Assembly: GCF_041146395.1 (NCBI RefSeq)
Contig: NC_090984.1
Span: 127,662,280 to 127,726,279 of the forward strand
DNA length: 64,000 bases
Source of the DNA: Eulemur rufifrons
Lineage: Eukaryota > Chordata > Mammalia > Primates > Lemuridae
Reading direction: 5' to 3'
The translations under genes and the position numbers were made by a program. Numbering within the stretch: position 1 is the stretch's first letter; the number at the start of each line of letters is the position of its first letter. The notes under the pieces are model-generated. The model was not told the origin of the DNA. It saw only the letters and a program-made list of their open reading frames with translations, and searched no databases. Of this stretch, positions 13,154 to 26,726 are shown in pieces.

Positions 13154-13939
13154 GTCCCCTGCTATACAGCAAGCCCTGGGGTGGGACGCCTGAGGGAGTG
13201 TAGGGCCCAGGGAAGAGGTGAGGATCCTGGAGGAGTTCATAGGTCATGATATTTCACAGATGAATCTGTACAAAGAGAAGGATGGTGCAGTTTTGCAATG
13301 TGTGCAAGAGGAAGGACGTGTCTAGTGAGAGCTACCTGCAGTATCTGAGCCTGTATTCCCTTACACTAGATCCTACTGCTCGTCTGAACCAACCCCAGCG
13401 CCAGTGTGGACAAGCCCCATGGGGTCTGCAGTATCCCCTTTCACTAATGAGAACATGATGGGATTTTGCTGCATTCTAGTGTTACAACTTCAAGGTTGCA
13501 ATGAACTTTGGGCCACAGAATCCACCCTGCCCTTGACGCGGTTGTGCATTAACTGTGACTTGAGCCTCACTCAGCTGAGGGGATTCAGGTTCACACAAAT
13601 TGTCAAATGCAACTGTGTTTCCTCTGTGCTGGGCCCAGGGCACATGAGTGGGGCCAAGAAGGATCCACTGAAGTTTGTCCTGACATTTCCCTCTTGCCAG
13701 GCAGGTCCACACTGGCCCGGGTTCAGTCTATGGGGCTGACATACTCTTGGGACAGTAGCCAACCCTGATCTCTGTGGAAGTCACGACGTGAGTGTTAGTG
13801 CCCAGACTCCACTGCCCATGGCTGCAAGTGGCCCTGTAGTCCTACTTGTAATTCACTAGTGTCCCCTACCACCTCCAGTCTGGAACCTTCTAACACGTGG
13901 CAGCACTTTGCAGTGAGGGTTGCTGCGTGTTGTTCCCTG

Positions 13940-14420
13940 ATGGAGTGACTCAGGCCTGAGCACTGCAGAGCCATTTTCCTTGGTCCCTTGGTTGTAAGGC
14001 TGGTGGCAGGCACCCCTCCCTTCCCTAATGAAAAAAAGAAGAAGCCCCTCCTATTCCTCAATACCTGCCCTAGAGCTGAAACAAAGAAATTCCTCACTCT
14101 GCGCCAAAATCTTCCTGCTGGAGAAACTCCCATCCCCCAGCCCTAAAAACATATATAAGCCCACTCAGCTTTCTGGGTGGGGTGACATCTCTGGTCTGAC
14201 TCCGTGGGACCGTGAAGCTTGCCCAGGTCCCTCTCCTGGGTCTCGTCACCCCCACCTGGGAGCACTCCAATAAAGCCTCTTTGTTATCCCTTTCAAATCT
14301 TCTCGTCTTTCTTTCTCTGACCCCAGCCAATCCAAAAAACCTTACATTTGGTGCCAAAACCCAGGAGGGTACTTCACCGCCTTGACTGGATCCAGCACAT
14401 GTGTGTGTCTTTCCAAACCC
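13940..14420 (+). mobile_element. Endogenous retrovirus fragment: LTR end plus primer-binding site
   Basis: A CATATATAAG TATA-like motif (about 14,150) and the AATAAAG poly-A signal (about 14,270) lead to an LTR end at ...CTTACA (14,346). This is followed by TTTGGTGCCAAAACCCAGGA, which looks like a retroviral tRNA primer-binding site. No gag, pol or env sequence follows; homology seems to fade by about 14,420. The LTR 5' boundary is uncertain. It lies between V2 and V3 in a stretch with no paralog elsewhere in the window. Confidence 0.55.
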
Positions 14421-15750
14421 AAGGCCTCACTCAGGACCACTAGCCGTGGGATTACCGTGCACCCAATTCAATTCATGGTGACAGCCTGACATTTCCTGGG
14501 GCAAGGGCGGCACCTCCCAGTAAAAGACACTCAGCATGGGGTTCACTGGAAGGTGCTGGCCTGGCTGAGAGGTTCACCTGCGTCAGTAATTTGGTGTGGC
14601 ACGTCCATGGCCATCACCTCAAGTGCAGTGGGGCTTCCTCTATGCATGTGCATAGTTCCCTTCACTGCTGGGAAGGGCTGCAATCTAGCAGGATGCAGAT
14701 GTATCTGCGTCTATGGACATTTCACGGGAATAGCAGGAGCAGGAGTAGGAATAGCACCAGCCCCTCCCTTTATCTGGCTTCACTCCCAGTGTCCCATCTG
14801 AGGAACACGTGGTGCTGCCCAACACATTCAAGCTTCTCACACAAAAGATTAACAGGAAAGGAAACAGTCACAGTCTTTGCAAGGGCAGTGACTATAGCAT
14901 TAGGGTGTGGCTACGTTTACACAGTGAGTAAGGGAGGAATACGTTTAGATTCCAGTAATTCCACTGGAGTATTCTTTGGAACTCCCAGGTTTTGACAACA
15001 TGTACACAGATGCAACTTAAATGCATAATTGGCTCAACGATAATGAAACACATTAGTACAGGACCTCAGTCGCTGCGATAAGCGAGTATGCGTTGGCATC
15101 CCCACTGCACTCAGGGCAGTGACCGTGCACCAGGCTGTCAGAAGACACAACCACAATTGCCCCACTTCTGCGTATCACCACCTTAATCCCAGATGATCAG
15201 AAGCTGCGATCATCCATCGTTTCTAACCAGATTCCAAATTTTATTTCAAAAGAGATGTCACTTCTGCACGTCTACGTGAGCTTTTCCTCACCTGGCCCAC
15301 ATCACCTTCACAGCACATCACCCACTATCACAGGATTCTGGGGAAGCAGAGACAGGACATCACCCCAAGACCTTTGCTCCCACACACAAACGCCACCCTC
15401 CCATAGCCTGGAGACACTGTTGTGTGCAGTGGGGGAGAGTCCATGGGTGGACGCTGTCATCTTCCCCACGTAGGTGAGCATGAGGGTCTGAGGACAAAAT
15501 ATGCTCCTGGAGAAAGAGACCAGCAGTTGCGGGTCTTGTAAGGTCTGCTTAGTGGAAACACTGATATTGGTGCCTTCCCCCTCTTACTCTGACTTTCTGA
15601 TCTTAAGAAAAAAGAACTAAAATATTCACACCATCCTTTCTGTCACTGAACATTGAAGTTTCCCACAAGCCATGAGAGAGCAGCTGGACCTCCTGGAGGG
15701 GTCTGCACGTTTTCACAGCAAGGACCAGTTTGCATATGATCTGCATACGG
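14420..15750. other. Intergenic, nothing recognised
   Basis: Between V2 and V3. I see no V gene, RNA gene, long open frame or clear repeat here. Base composition is ordinary. Confidence 0.6.
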
Positions 15751-15899
15751 GCATGGAAGAAAAGACTTAAAGTATATAAAATGTGCGGCATGTGAGTCTT
15801 TCCTCCCATTCTGCAGGCTGGGTGTTTGCTCTCCTGATCACGTCCTTGGCTGGTTAGAAGGTTTTTAAGTTGATCAGGTCCCATTTACTTATTTTTGTT

Positions 15900-16035
15900 G
15901 TTGCTGTGATTTCCTTTGGGGTCTGCGGGATGGACAGGCTTGTAGCCCTGACATGGGTGGGGCAAAGGCAATATGTGTAACCTCAACATTTGTATCCCTG
16001 TAATATTCTGAAATAAAAAAAGATTTGTTAAAAAT
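15900..16035 (+). mobile_element. L1 3' end (strepsirrhine type)
   Basis: The phrase GGGATGGACAGGCTTGTAGC through GTAATATTCTGAAATAAAAAAA matches the terminal L1 3' UTR seen also at 53.7-53.8 kb. It is severely 5' truncated. Confidence 0.6.
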
Positions 16036-16239
16036 TAAATAAAAAATTAAGAAAATTATACATTTGCATAAAAGGAAATAAACCTAGGTGGGTTTTTTTG
16101 TACTGCTACATTAAAAATTTTATTTTATTTTAATTGACAAATAATGCATAAATGTAAGAAATAAAATGTGTTTTGATATATGTATATGTTGGATATTGAT
16201 CAAATTAAGAAACCTAACATGTTCCTCATCCAAAATATT

Positions 16240-17175
16240 AATCATTTCTATTTCTATTTTTCATTTCACAATATTATGGAGGTACAAGCAGTTTGGTTAC
16301 ATATATGCCTTTGCCTCACCCGAGCCAGGGCTCCAGGAGTGCCCTTCCCCCACACAGTTCGCTCCCCATCCATTAGTCGTGAGTTCACCCCCCTACGCAC
16401 CCACCTAATCGGCACCCACTGAATATTACTACCATGTGAACACCTTAGTGTTGATCAGTTAGGACCAACTTGATGGTGAGCACATGTGGTGCTTGTTTTT
16501 CCATTCTTGTGGTACCTCACTTAGTAGAATGGGCTCCAGCTCAATCCAGGTTAATGGAACAGGTGCTAGATCACCACTGTTTTTTGTGACTGAGTAGAAT
16601 TCCATGGTGTACAGATACCGCATTTTATTAATGCACTCATGTGTTTCTGGGCCCTTGGGTAAAATTTTATTTATTTTTGATTGACAGAGAATAATAATAT
16701 ATGTTCAAGGGATTCAACGGTAAGTCAATACCTGTATACATTATGGAATGATCAAATCAGCATAATTAGAATGTCTATCACCTCAAATATTTGTTCTTTC
16801 TTTGTAGTGAGAGTATTTAAAATCCTATGTTTCAGCTATTTCGAAATATGCAATACATTATTATTAACTATACTTATACTGTGCAACAGAACAGAGAACA
16901 GTCTGTCAGTGACACAATTAGAAATCCAAGATATACTAAAATAGTATATGGTAAAATATGAAAGGATGTTGCCTGCCTTTTGGTCCTCCTCATCAAAGGC
17001 TGTAAGTATCATACTCACTGCAGAAATTCATCCGTTGACAATATTGCATATCCTTATTACTGAAGCTCAGATTACAATTATACATAAGAATCCCATAAAA
17101 AATTTAAAATGTATCCCTATACCATTATGGTTTTTGTCATATATAATAGGGACAAAGATCTACACCTCACCTTAA
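16240..17175 (-). mobile_element. Reverse-oriented L1 fragments
   Basis: 16,240-16,650 contains reverse L1 phrases (AATTCCATGGTGTACA, a stretch related to 25,950 in the forward L1). 16,660-17,170 contains another L1-derived AT-rich block (TATGGAATGATCAAATCAG, CACCTCAAATATTTG). No intact frame is present. Confidence 0.5.
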
Positions 17176-17179
17176 ACAC

Positions 17180-19900
17180 CGTAAGGATTCCCTTGCCTAA
17201 ATCACCATGGTCACAGCACACATTAATAAAATATACTCTACAAGGGCTTGGATGCTCTGATCTGCTCAGTAGTAAGTTAAAATTAAATTTTTTCATTATG
17301 ACTTACTCTTAGGTATGAGAAAACAAGACCCCATGTATCATCTCTTTAAAATAGTAAATACAGGCTGATGTGAGTTAGACTGTTCAAAGGTGAAACCCAT
17401 CATGCGAGAGCAGTTTAGAACAGAGGAGATTATCCCAGCTGCATCTGCTGTGGCCGTCCCCACTTGCTGTGTTTCACTGGGAGAGAATGAAGGCATCTCA
17501 CGGTAGGTGACTGCAAACTACAGCTTGTGGCTCCACACGCTGTCACTACACGCATCTTACTGAAATGGCTGACTCCTGGCAATCAGCAACTGGGAAACAT
17601 TTTTCTCTTGTACATATGGTTGCTATGCTCTGATAGGGGCATATTTATGCAGCCTCCCAGCCACAGTTTAGGAAATTTATTGAAAAAAATAAGCTATAAA
17701 TATCAGTAAAATATAAAATAATCAGGAATTACTTGAAACATATACTATTGCCTTGAGCAGATGAACTAAGAAAAATAAACATGTTGCTGACTCTTGATAT
17801 GAACGTTCAAAGCTGCGATATTGTGAAGAGAGGATTCCGCGCTGACTTGAGTTGTCCCTGCACGGATCACACTTTCCCACGATACACACGTGCGGCCACA
17901 CCCATCCACGCCATCCGTTCCTGCCGTGTGTCAGCCGTGCTGCCTCTGCACACACATGATCTCATCTAATGGGGTGGTGGCTGCTCCACAGTGTGGCTCT
18001 CTGCTCCTCTGCTCCAAATGTCATGATGTCGCATTCATAAAGCAACCTCTTTCAAGGCCTCACGGGAGCCCCTCAGCTGATTTCCGTGCTCCTCACTTTG
18101 TTCCAGAATTGCTCAACATCAAGTCCTCTCATCAGATGTCACTTCTCTAGGACAGACCCTGGTGCCCCTGCCCAAGCCCTTGCAGACTCAGCCAACAGAG
18201 TCCCCATATCCTGTCTTCCCCAGGAGGACACCTGCCTTCTTTGCCATAATGTCCATATTCCTCACCTTCGTGCTCAGTGACCCTTCACCTGTGGCCACCA
18301 GGGGCACCCACCGCGTCCTGCACCATGACATGTGCTCACCAACTCCTGAGTTTTGCAGCTTTCTTGGGCTTTACATAAATCAAGTGTGTTTTAGTGCTGT
18401 AGGAATTTTGAATTAAAATGCTATAAACAACAAAAATCAACAAAGTTACTCTAAAGGAGCAGTGGTCACACCTGTCCTGATGGGCCTGTCCCTTCCTCCA
18501 CACTCCCTGATGTGCCGTGTGGTGTTAGCACCTTCCTGTCTGACCCTGTAGCTATTTCATAGGCAGGGACTGTACAAGGTGGCAAAGCCTGTCACATAGT
18601 TAGCTGTTTCCTACTTGCAATGAGGACACATCTGTGCCTAAAGGTACACATGGAACTAACTCAGAATGGAAATTTGTTCATAAGATGGATGTTGTGCATC
18701 GTTTTCCACAAATATCTCCCATGATGAAGACTAATGTATGGAAGAAATAATTTGTGAATCCCATGTGGTTTAGACACAAATCCTTGTTCAATACATGACA
18801 CTTCTTTCTTCTTGATAACGATGGGTGTGAGAATAAAAACAAGGAATGATTTTGCTCTCCATAGGAAGGAGGAGAACATAGGAGAGGGCAGTCAGGAGGA
18901 GCAGAGGGGGGAGGATGAGGAGGCTCTTGGATAAAGGGCCATCTCGGGCAGGCACAACACACAGCAGGGACTGGACTGCAGGGTGGGGTGTGATCATGTG
19001 GAGCCAAAGGACACCACTCACAAGGACCTGGATGTCACCCAGATGGCTCAGCACACTGAGGTTCCCACCTGCAGGTCTCTCCAATGCCACAGGTGTTGAA
19101 GGTGACTCTGTGAGAGTCCCAGTGGACACATCCCACTTTGACCAATCAATCTCATTCTCTCAGCTACTGATGGCCACTTGTATTTCCAATGTGAGTCCAT
19201 GCCCAGGTGACAGCAGAAGGGTCCCAGCAATGGTGGGTGACACAGTCCCATCAATCTTTCCCTGGTCCCACAGGAGCCACAGCCTGGGCCACACCTGAGC
19301 TCCAGGTGAAGGGTCTGAGCCCTGGGATTTAGACACAGAGACCACACCCTCCATTTTGTGTGGGAAGAAGGAGAAAAGGAAGATGTGAAAACAGAACCTA
19401 GGGAGAAAGAAAAAAGACTTCCAGAAAAAAATAGAAATAAATCATTTCTGCATCTGACATGTACAGTTTTAAATGAGAAGAGAACAACTTGAAACTGTTA
19501 GGTTTTATGAGACAGTGACATTGTCCCAGGACCTCACATGTCCCAAACTGGATCCCAAAGACTGTCCCACTCAGGAAGTCCCACTGAGGTCTGTGTGCTG
19601 AGTCTGGTTGGAAAATGCTCAGCAGGTTCCCCTGGGCTTCCTTCCTCAGGACTCTGACCCCTGTGGTAACACCAGGGTCATTTCTGCCCATGTGAGTGAC
19701 GTTCTGCCTTGTGTGCAGGTGAGAGTGTGTTCATTTACTACAACAAGACGCTTGTAATTCAGACACTACAGTGACGAGCACAGAGTCACAAAAGACTATA
19801 GGTCCCAGGATGACATTTCTAGAGAAGAAGCCCCAAACTCTGACAGGAAATGAATCATACTGTCACCTGCACCTGCCCTGGGCTGACTCTGCAACTCATG
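17180..19900. other. Intergenic between V2 and V3, with a diverged third copy of a duplication B piece
   Basis: 18,050-18,430 aligns, with divergence, to 9,300-9,660 and 27,100-27,420 (shared phrases CCCTGGTGCCCCTGCCCAAG and GGAGGACACCTGCCTTCTTTG). It is therefore a third, older paralog. At 19,030-19,350 a minus-strand frame is partly open but carries a stop; I do not recognise it. Nothing else is identified. Confidence 0.5.
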
Positions 19901-19938
19901 TCTCTCACGCCCTCTGGCGGCACCGTGCACCCCGCAGG

Positions 19939-19977
19939 GGTTTGTGTCTGGGCTCACACTGATGTCCCCTCACTGTG
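19939..19977 (-). other. V recombination signal (23-RSS) of V3
   Basis: Heptamer CACAGTG (19,971-19,977), 23-bp spacer (19,948-19,970) and nonamer ACACAAACC on the minus strand. Canonical. Confidence 0.95.
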
Positions 19978-20434
19978 TCTCTGGCACAGTAGTACAGGGC
20001 CGTGTCCTCGGCTCTCAGACTGTTCATTTGCAGAGACAGCGTGTTCTTGCTGTTGTCTCTGGAGATGGTGAATCGGCCCTTCACGGCGTCTGCGTAGTAT
20101 GTGCTACCACCATCGTAACTAATGCTTGAGACCCACTCCAGCCCCTTCCCTGGAGCCTGGCGGACCCAGCTCATGTCATAGCTACTGAAGGTGAATCCGG
20201 AGGCTGCACAGGAGAGTCTCAGGGACCCCCCAGGCTGGACCAAGCCTCCCCCAGACTCCACCAGCTGCACCTCACACTGGACACCTGCAAACACAGACAC
20301 AGCCTGGTCAGAAACTGCCACACACACCCCTGTTTCTCTCACTCACATTCACTCCCACACCCAATATCTCCAGTTCTCCATGAATTACCTTGTAACAGAG
20401 CAACAAGGAAAGCCCAGTGCAGCCCAGACTCCAT
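19978..20434 (-). CDS. IGHV3: IGHV3-type variable segment V3, apparently functional
   Basis: Heavy-chain V segment. The leader exon runs 20,434-20,389 and gives [15 protein letters not shown], two residues different from the other leaders. Exon 2 starts at 20,284. CDR1 is GFTFSSYD, as in V1. CDR2 is ISYDGGST, and the segment ends CAR. All framework anchors are present and the frame is open. Its upstream flank pairs with that of V1, while its downstream flank lacks the four-copy module found beside V1, V2, V4 and V5. Confidence 0.95.
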
Positions 20435-20559
20435 GGTGAGTGTCTGTGTTCAGTCCTGATCACCCAATGGGGACACCTGGGAATGCCGCGGCTGGGGCTC
20501 CTGTCCCAGAGTTGTAGGGTGAGGGCTGGGCTGGTTTTCATCAGCGGAGGGAGGGCCCT

Positions 20560-20583
20560 ATTTGCATGTCCCCTACTATATAG
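20560..20583 (-). promoter_or_regulatory. IGHV octamer and TATA-like motif (V3)
   Basis: ATGCAAAT at 20,560-20,567 on the minus strand, 126 bp upstream of the ATG, with CTATATAG at 20,576-20,583. Confidence 0.9.
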
Positions 20584-23308
20584 CAAGCCCTGGGGTGGGA
20601 CAGCTGAGGGAGGGCAGGGTCCAGATCATAAGTGAGTGTCTGCGGGGAGGTGTATGACCATGGCAACATTTGATACAATATAAGCCCTTCTTAGGAAATT
20701 GTAATCTGGTAAATACTGAGCATCCATCATTGTACTTCCTATTGCCACATGGACATGGATCATGTGCTCTAAGTGTCCATCTCTGTTCCATGTTACAAAT
20801 GTGAGGGTCACCCCAGGGCATCGAGGGCCTGTGTAATGTGTCAGGAGCTCACGTCTGGTGAGAGTGAGCTCTGGGATGCTAGCCTGTGCTCGTCAGCACT
20901 CCACACGCCAGACCCATGAACCATCTCCTGCACAGAGCTGAGCAGCCTAGTGTGGGTTCAAGAACTCTGTCATGAGAACATGTGTGGTTTTCCACACCTG
21001 GACTTTACCCCAACATAGGCAGAGGCCAAGGTGGATGCTGCTGAATTTTCAACATGTTTGGACAGGTAACATATTATCTTTGTAAGACTTCTTACCAATA
21101 GTATTTTTAGGATTTATGTGAAATCAGTTTTATGAGTTATAATTGACATGGGGAGAACTTCATATATTTAGAGTGTGTAATTGACAAAAATTCACACATC
21201 CATAATCATTATTAGGACAGTGACAAATCAATTCTCGGTAATGTTTCCATCTCTTCTTCTGTCTTCACTTCTGTCAGCTAACCTTCTTCCTCCATCCCCT
21301 GGGCAGATACTGATCTTGTTAAAGTACATTAGTTTTTATTTTCTAGAATACATAACAATGGAATAGTGTAGTCTGTCCTCTTATTAACTCAGCATAAAGA
21401 CCAGCAAACGTAGTGGTGCTGTGGTGCCCAGCAAATGTTCACAGATATTAACAAGGGGTAGTATCCAATCAACACATTTACAGTGCTTTTTCTGCTAAGA
21501 TGTGATCAACATACATTATTTAATTTTCTGGGTCTTACAAATAAACCTGCTACTCAGCTTGAAGGTGTACACAAGTGAAACATTTTTTTTTATTTTATTC
21601 TTATAACAACTTTGACTACAACAGATAAACTGCAGTAGTTGCAATTTTGCAAACATTATTTAGTACTTCAGATAACTGGTGTTATAAGACTAAAAACTAA
21701 CCCGAGGTGGGGAGAGATGAGTTTTGCAGAAAGTGACAGAGCCAGGGAGTTCGCTGCTCTGGGGCAGGGGCTGCCATATACAATGCAGGCTACGGCAGGA
21801 TGCAGCTGCCAGTGTGCACTGGACTGCTGGAGGCTGAGCATGGTGAAGGCATCCTGCTGGGAAATGCTCAGGGGCCACGTGTTTAAGGGGATTCCCCTCC
21901 CTTGTCTCTGTCCTCTGTAACAGGCACAGTCACAAACTCTCTGGGAGAGAGGGATGCACACACTTCGGAAGTGCATCCAGACCCACCCCCATCACCACTG
22001 TGGAACTGAGAATTGATCTGCCGCAAAACCTACAAAACTGGCATCCTGGGGGCACAGATGGACACTGTAGGACCTGGGAGGGAACAGAGGTCCCCACCAA
22101 GGTTAGGCCCAGAGCCACCTCCCCATTCCCTGTAGAATAAAAGCCTCAATCTGCAGGGAAGGGCAGCACACCTGGAAGGTAAGGACACCGAGGGAGAACC
22201 CCTGCAGCTGGGAGACAGAACAATGAGGGACAACCAGGGACACTGTACCCCAGGAGGACGGGCAAGATGCTGGACCATCAGCTCCTCTGGGGCAGAGATG
22301 GGGACATCTGGAGGCAGCAGCCAGATCCAGGGCCCCCAACCCACTAGAAATACAGCTCTGCTGAAGAGCAGACAATCCCACCTCAGCCCACCCTGTCCAC
22401 ACATTGACAATCATCAGGGGGACATCACAGGGGACTGTGTGTGGCAGAGCTGACACAGACAGACCTCTGCAGGACAGCACAAGGTGCAAACATACAGCCA
22501 AGCAGGAAACAGAAACCGGGGTCACTGGAGGAATCTGAAGTCTCTGGTGGACGTAGAAGGAACAGCCTTCAACTGTGGTAGCCACGGCAGAAACTGAGTC
22601 CAAATGTGGCCCCGAGGAGATTGTCAGAAACCTCCACAAGAAAGGCCTAGTCAAGGTAGGGTGTGAGAAACTGCAGGGAGAAGATGCATAAATACAGCAT
22701 CGGTCATGAGGCCCCACCAACTGTCCAGTGCAATGTGTCTGGCTACCCACAAGAATTAGAAGACATTTCAAAAAGAAAGATCAGTCATAATGGACAAATG
22801 ATCAGAATGTGATATGTAAATGACAGCATATTAGAGTGATCTAAATCAACAGAATATTTAAAACAACCACAATGAATATACAAAAATCTCTAAGGGAAAA
22901 TATGGGCAGACTGTAGGATCAGACAGGTGCCTGCTGCTGACAGATGGAAACATCAATAATCAAACGTAAAGCATGAAATAACCAAACAATGTGCTTGAGA
23001 ATTGAGGAAGCCTTGGGTGCACTCGTCAGTAGAGTGGACTCAGCCCAAAAATCAAACCAGGGACTTAAGAAAGTCATTGAAATTTACACAATCCAAGTTG
23101 CAAAGACAAAAAGAGTGAAGAAAACAGAATATCACTATGAAAATTTTTAAGATGGATATGTTTCAAATTCCAAAAGTAAAATTAAAAACAGACAAAAATA
23201 AATATTTGAAGAATTATATAGGCAACAATTTTCCAAATATTATGACAAACCCCAAGTAACATACCCAAGAATCTCCTAGAATTTGAAGGTGCATAAACAC
23301 ACATAGAC

Positions 23309-23374
23309 ACACACACACACACAACACATCCACCATGGACATGGGTCTGTGCAGTTGCAAAGGCTCCTACACGT

Positions 23375-23406
<32 letters not shown>
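23309..23406. repeat. (CA)n microsatellite pair, copy 2
   Basis: The counterpart of the tract at 6,918-7,021, with a shorter first run. Confidence 0.9.
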
Positions 23407-23409
<3 letters not shown>

Positions 23410-24269
23410 GCACTGTCCCAATGTTACTCTTTCCACTTGGTTCATTTGAAAATATTTGTATTCATGTTGTGAAGTAGTTCTCCAAGGTGGAGATTATATT
23501 TTTCTATGTGAAAATGTGTCTATTCCAACCAATATTAGAAAATACAATTAAATATGTTTTGATAAACCTGAATGCATGTATCATTTTTAGGAAATGTACT
23601 ATTTAAAGGTAAAATAATATTCATTTTTAAGCTCTGTGTTAGTTTATTTTTAATGTGTGACAATACCATCCTATCTAAATAGAAAGCAGTTTTAATATTT
23701 TTAATTCTGCTTAATAATTTTAGATTTTTTTGTATTACATGTGTATTAAATGTCTAATGATCAAATCAGGCAAATAGCAAATTTATAACCTCAGACATTT
23801 ATCATTTCTTTGTGTTTGGAATATGCAAAATGCTCTCTTCCAGCTACTTGAAAGTGTACAGTGCATATTAATTTCTTAACACAGTCGTCCTGCTCTGCTA
23901 TAGATGGATGGAGTGTCCCACATATATTTGTTAGGGAAGTTGGTTTAAAATCAAGAAGTCTCATATATTTTCTTTTTTTCCCCTCTTTTAATGATCTGCC
24001 TATTTCTGAAAATGGGGCAATGAAGTCTCCTACTCTGTTGTATTGCAGTCTTTTCATCCCTTCAGCTTTTTACATAATTGTTTTATATATTTCAGTGCCC
24101 TGATGAGAGGGGGTATTTGTTTACAAAAGGGATATCCTTTTTATGAATTCACAAGTTACAATTACGCAAGGTCCTTCTTTTTCTCTAATTTCTACTTCTG
24201 ACCTGAAGTCTATTTTGTTTCATGTACGTATTGTTACAGTCTGAGTTTTGCGCCAAAAAATCATTAATC

Positions 24270-24676
24270 TGCCATTCCGCTTCGGTAAACCTGCTTGCTC
24301 CTGCTTCCTACCCCCAACACAGAAATTCCTAAGTGACTACAACACCCATGTTCTGCGTGAAATGATTACAGCCCCCACGTTTTGCGTGAAGCCGTTACAA
24401 CACTCATGCTTTGCATGAACAAGATACGGCCCAGAGCCCAAACTGTCCAGATCCTGTTACACCAAGGATAAGAAAATGATACAATCCTTACTCAAGGCTT
24501 TTTGTATACGTGCTTACACTATCTTAGTAATTGTCCACCCACAAACTTACAATATAAAAACATTCTGTTTCACCTTTGGGCGGTACAGAGGGTAGTCGCT
24601 GGCCAGCTAATAAAGACTCCTGGTTTGGCTCAATTTGGTCTTTAGGTGGTCATTTCTCGCGTCTCAGACCATAACA
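24270..24676 (+). mobile_element. Probable solo LTR (copy 2)
   Basis: Paralog of 7,881-8,313. It carries an internal deletion of about 27 bp near 24,572. Its poly-A signal is the consensus AATAAA (near 24,609), where copy 1 reads AATAAG. Same L1 context. Confidence 0.55.
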
Positions 24677-25331
24677 GTATAACTACGTGCACTTTATTTT
24701 GGTTTTCATTTGCATGAAATTTATTTTTCTATAGCCTCAATTTCTGTCTATGTGTGTTTTTAAAAGTTAGATGTGTCTCCTGTACCAGAGAAATAGTTGA
24801 GTCTTTTTATTCATTTATTTGTTTAACCTTTCAGCCATTCTTTCTTTTCATTGATTTAATCCATTTATATTCCTAGTAATTTCAATATATAGTGACTACT
24901 CCTATGTTTTGTTTCCAGTTGTTTTATAGATGTATCCTTGGTTTCTACTTTTCTTGCTGACTCTTTTGTGGTTTGATGGCTTTCTGTAGTGGTATCCTTG
25001 GAATGCTTTCTATTTTTCTTTTGTGTGCCTAGTATAGATTTTACTTTTGTTGTTACCATGAGGCTTACATAAAACACCTTACACTTAGAAGTGTCTATTT
25101 TCAATTGATAACAACTGAATTGTCATTGCATGTCAAAAACTTTACACTTTTACACACAACCATTACATTTTAGGTTTCTGATGTCAGACTTCACATAATT
25201 TTTAAGAGAGTTGTTATTGAAAATTTTGTATTTTAACCCTTATAGGAGAATAAAATTGCTTGACACACCAACATTATAGAGTACTCTTCATATGTCTCTA
25301 TGTTAATTATACCATTAAGTTTTGTGCTTTC

Positions 25332-26413
25332 CTTCTGCACAGCCTAAGAAACAGTCCAGAGAATAAACAGACCACCTACAGAATGGGAAAAATTTTTTGC
25401 ATACTACACATCAGATAAAGGACTGATAACAAGAATCTATTTAGAACTCAGGAAAATCAGCAAGAATAAATCAAGCAACCCTATCAAAAAGTGGGCAAAG
25501 GACATGAATAGAAATTTTTCAAAAGAAGATATAAAAATGGCTAACAAACATATCAAAAAGTGTTCAACATCTCTAATCATCAGGGAAATGCAAATCAAAA
25601 CCACAATGAGATATCACTTAACCCCAGTGAGAATGGCCTTTATCAAAAAAACCCAAAACAACACATGTTGGCGTGGGTGTGGAGAGACAGGAACACTAAT
25701 ACACTGCTGGTGGGACTGCAAACTAGTGCAACCCCTGTGGAAAGCATTATGGAGGTATCTTAAACAGATTCAAGTTGACCTGCCATTTGACCCAGCAATC
25801 CCATTACTGGGCATATACCCTAAGGAAAAAAGGTCATTCTGTAACAAAGACACATGTACCCGAATGTTTATAGCAGCACAATTCACAATAGCAAAGATGT
25901 GGAAACAACCCAAATGCCCATCAATACATGATTGGATTAGTAAACTGTGGTATATGTATACCATGGAATATTACTCAGCTATAAGGAATGATGAAGATAC
26001 GACATCTCTATGGTTCTCCTGGAGAGAGTTGGAACCCATTATATTAAGTGAAGTATCCCAGGAATGGAAAAACAAGCATCACATATACTCACCAGAAAAT
26101 TGGTTTCCCTGATCATCACCTAAATACAAATCTGGGAACGACACCAATTGGACATCAGACTGAGGTGGGGGTGGGGGAGGGGATGGGGGTATGCCTACAC
26201 AATGAGTGCATTGCGCACCATTTGGGGAGTGGTAACACGTGAAGGTGCTGACTCGGGAAAGGGGGGGTGGGGAAAAAAATATGAAACTGTTGTTTTTAAC
26301 TTGCATTGTTCACTTAATAATTTATCATGAATATTTCCCATATTATTTCATATCATTGTACAAGAAATAATGTATACATTATGAGGACATACTGTATCTA
26401 ACAAGAAAAAAAA
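25332..26413 (+). mobile_element. 5'-truncated L1 with the end of ORF2 and the 3' UTR
   Basis: Encodes the C-terminal part of the L1 reverse-transcriptase polyprotein, recognisable from [23 protein letters not shown] and [10 protein letters not shown]-rich 3' UTR and an A-rich tail follow. It is flanked by a 15-bp target-site duplication AAGTTTTGTGCTTTC at 25,317-25,331 and 26,414-26,428. The paralogous site at 8,958-8,972 is a single uninterrupted copy. The remaining frame is too short to be functional. Confidence 0.95.
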
Positions 26414-26726
26414 AAGTTTTGTGCTTTCGTAAGTTTTATGTTATTCATCAATGGACTTTTTCAGCTAAAAACCTTCATTTTGGCACTTATAAGGCAGGCC
26501 TCCTGGTAATGAACTCCTTTACCTTTTGTTTGTCGGGGATTTTTAAAAAATTTGTTCCTTGTTTTTGAATGAAAATATATCTGGGAAAAACATTCTTTGC
26601 AGTTTTTTAAACATTTTCCTCATTACTTTGACTAGATTATCTTCTGTTGTAACATTCAGTGATTCTGATGAAAAATGTTTGCTACTTCTACTGAGAATTG
26701 CACCTCTGTGTCGTGTCCTTATGTCT

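Noticed and set aside
19030..19350. Possible immunoglobulin-like or other exon on the minus strand
   Set aside because: The frame is interrupted by a stop, and neither splice sites nor a conserved Cys/Trp pattern could be placed.
25504..26112. A 202-codon frame with reverse-transcriptase-like residues
   Set aside because: It is the C-terminal end of L1 ORF2 in a 5'-truncated insertion with target-site duplications, not a host gene.
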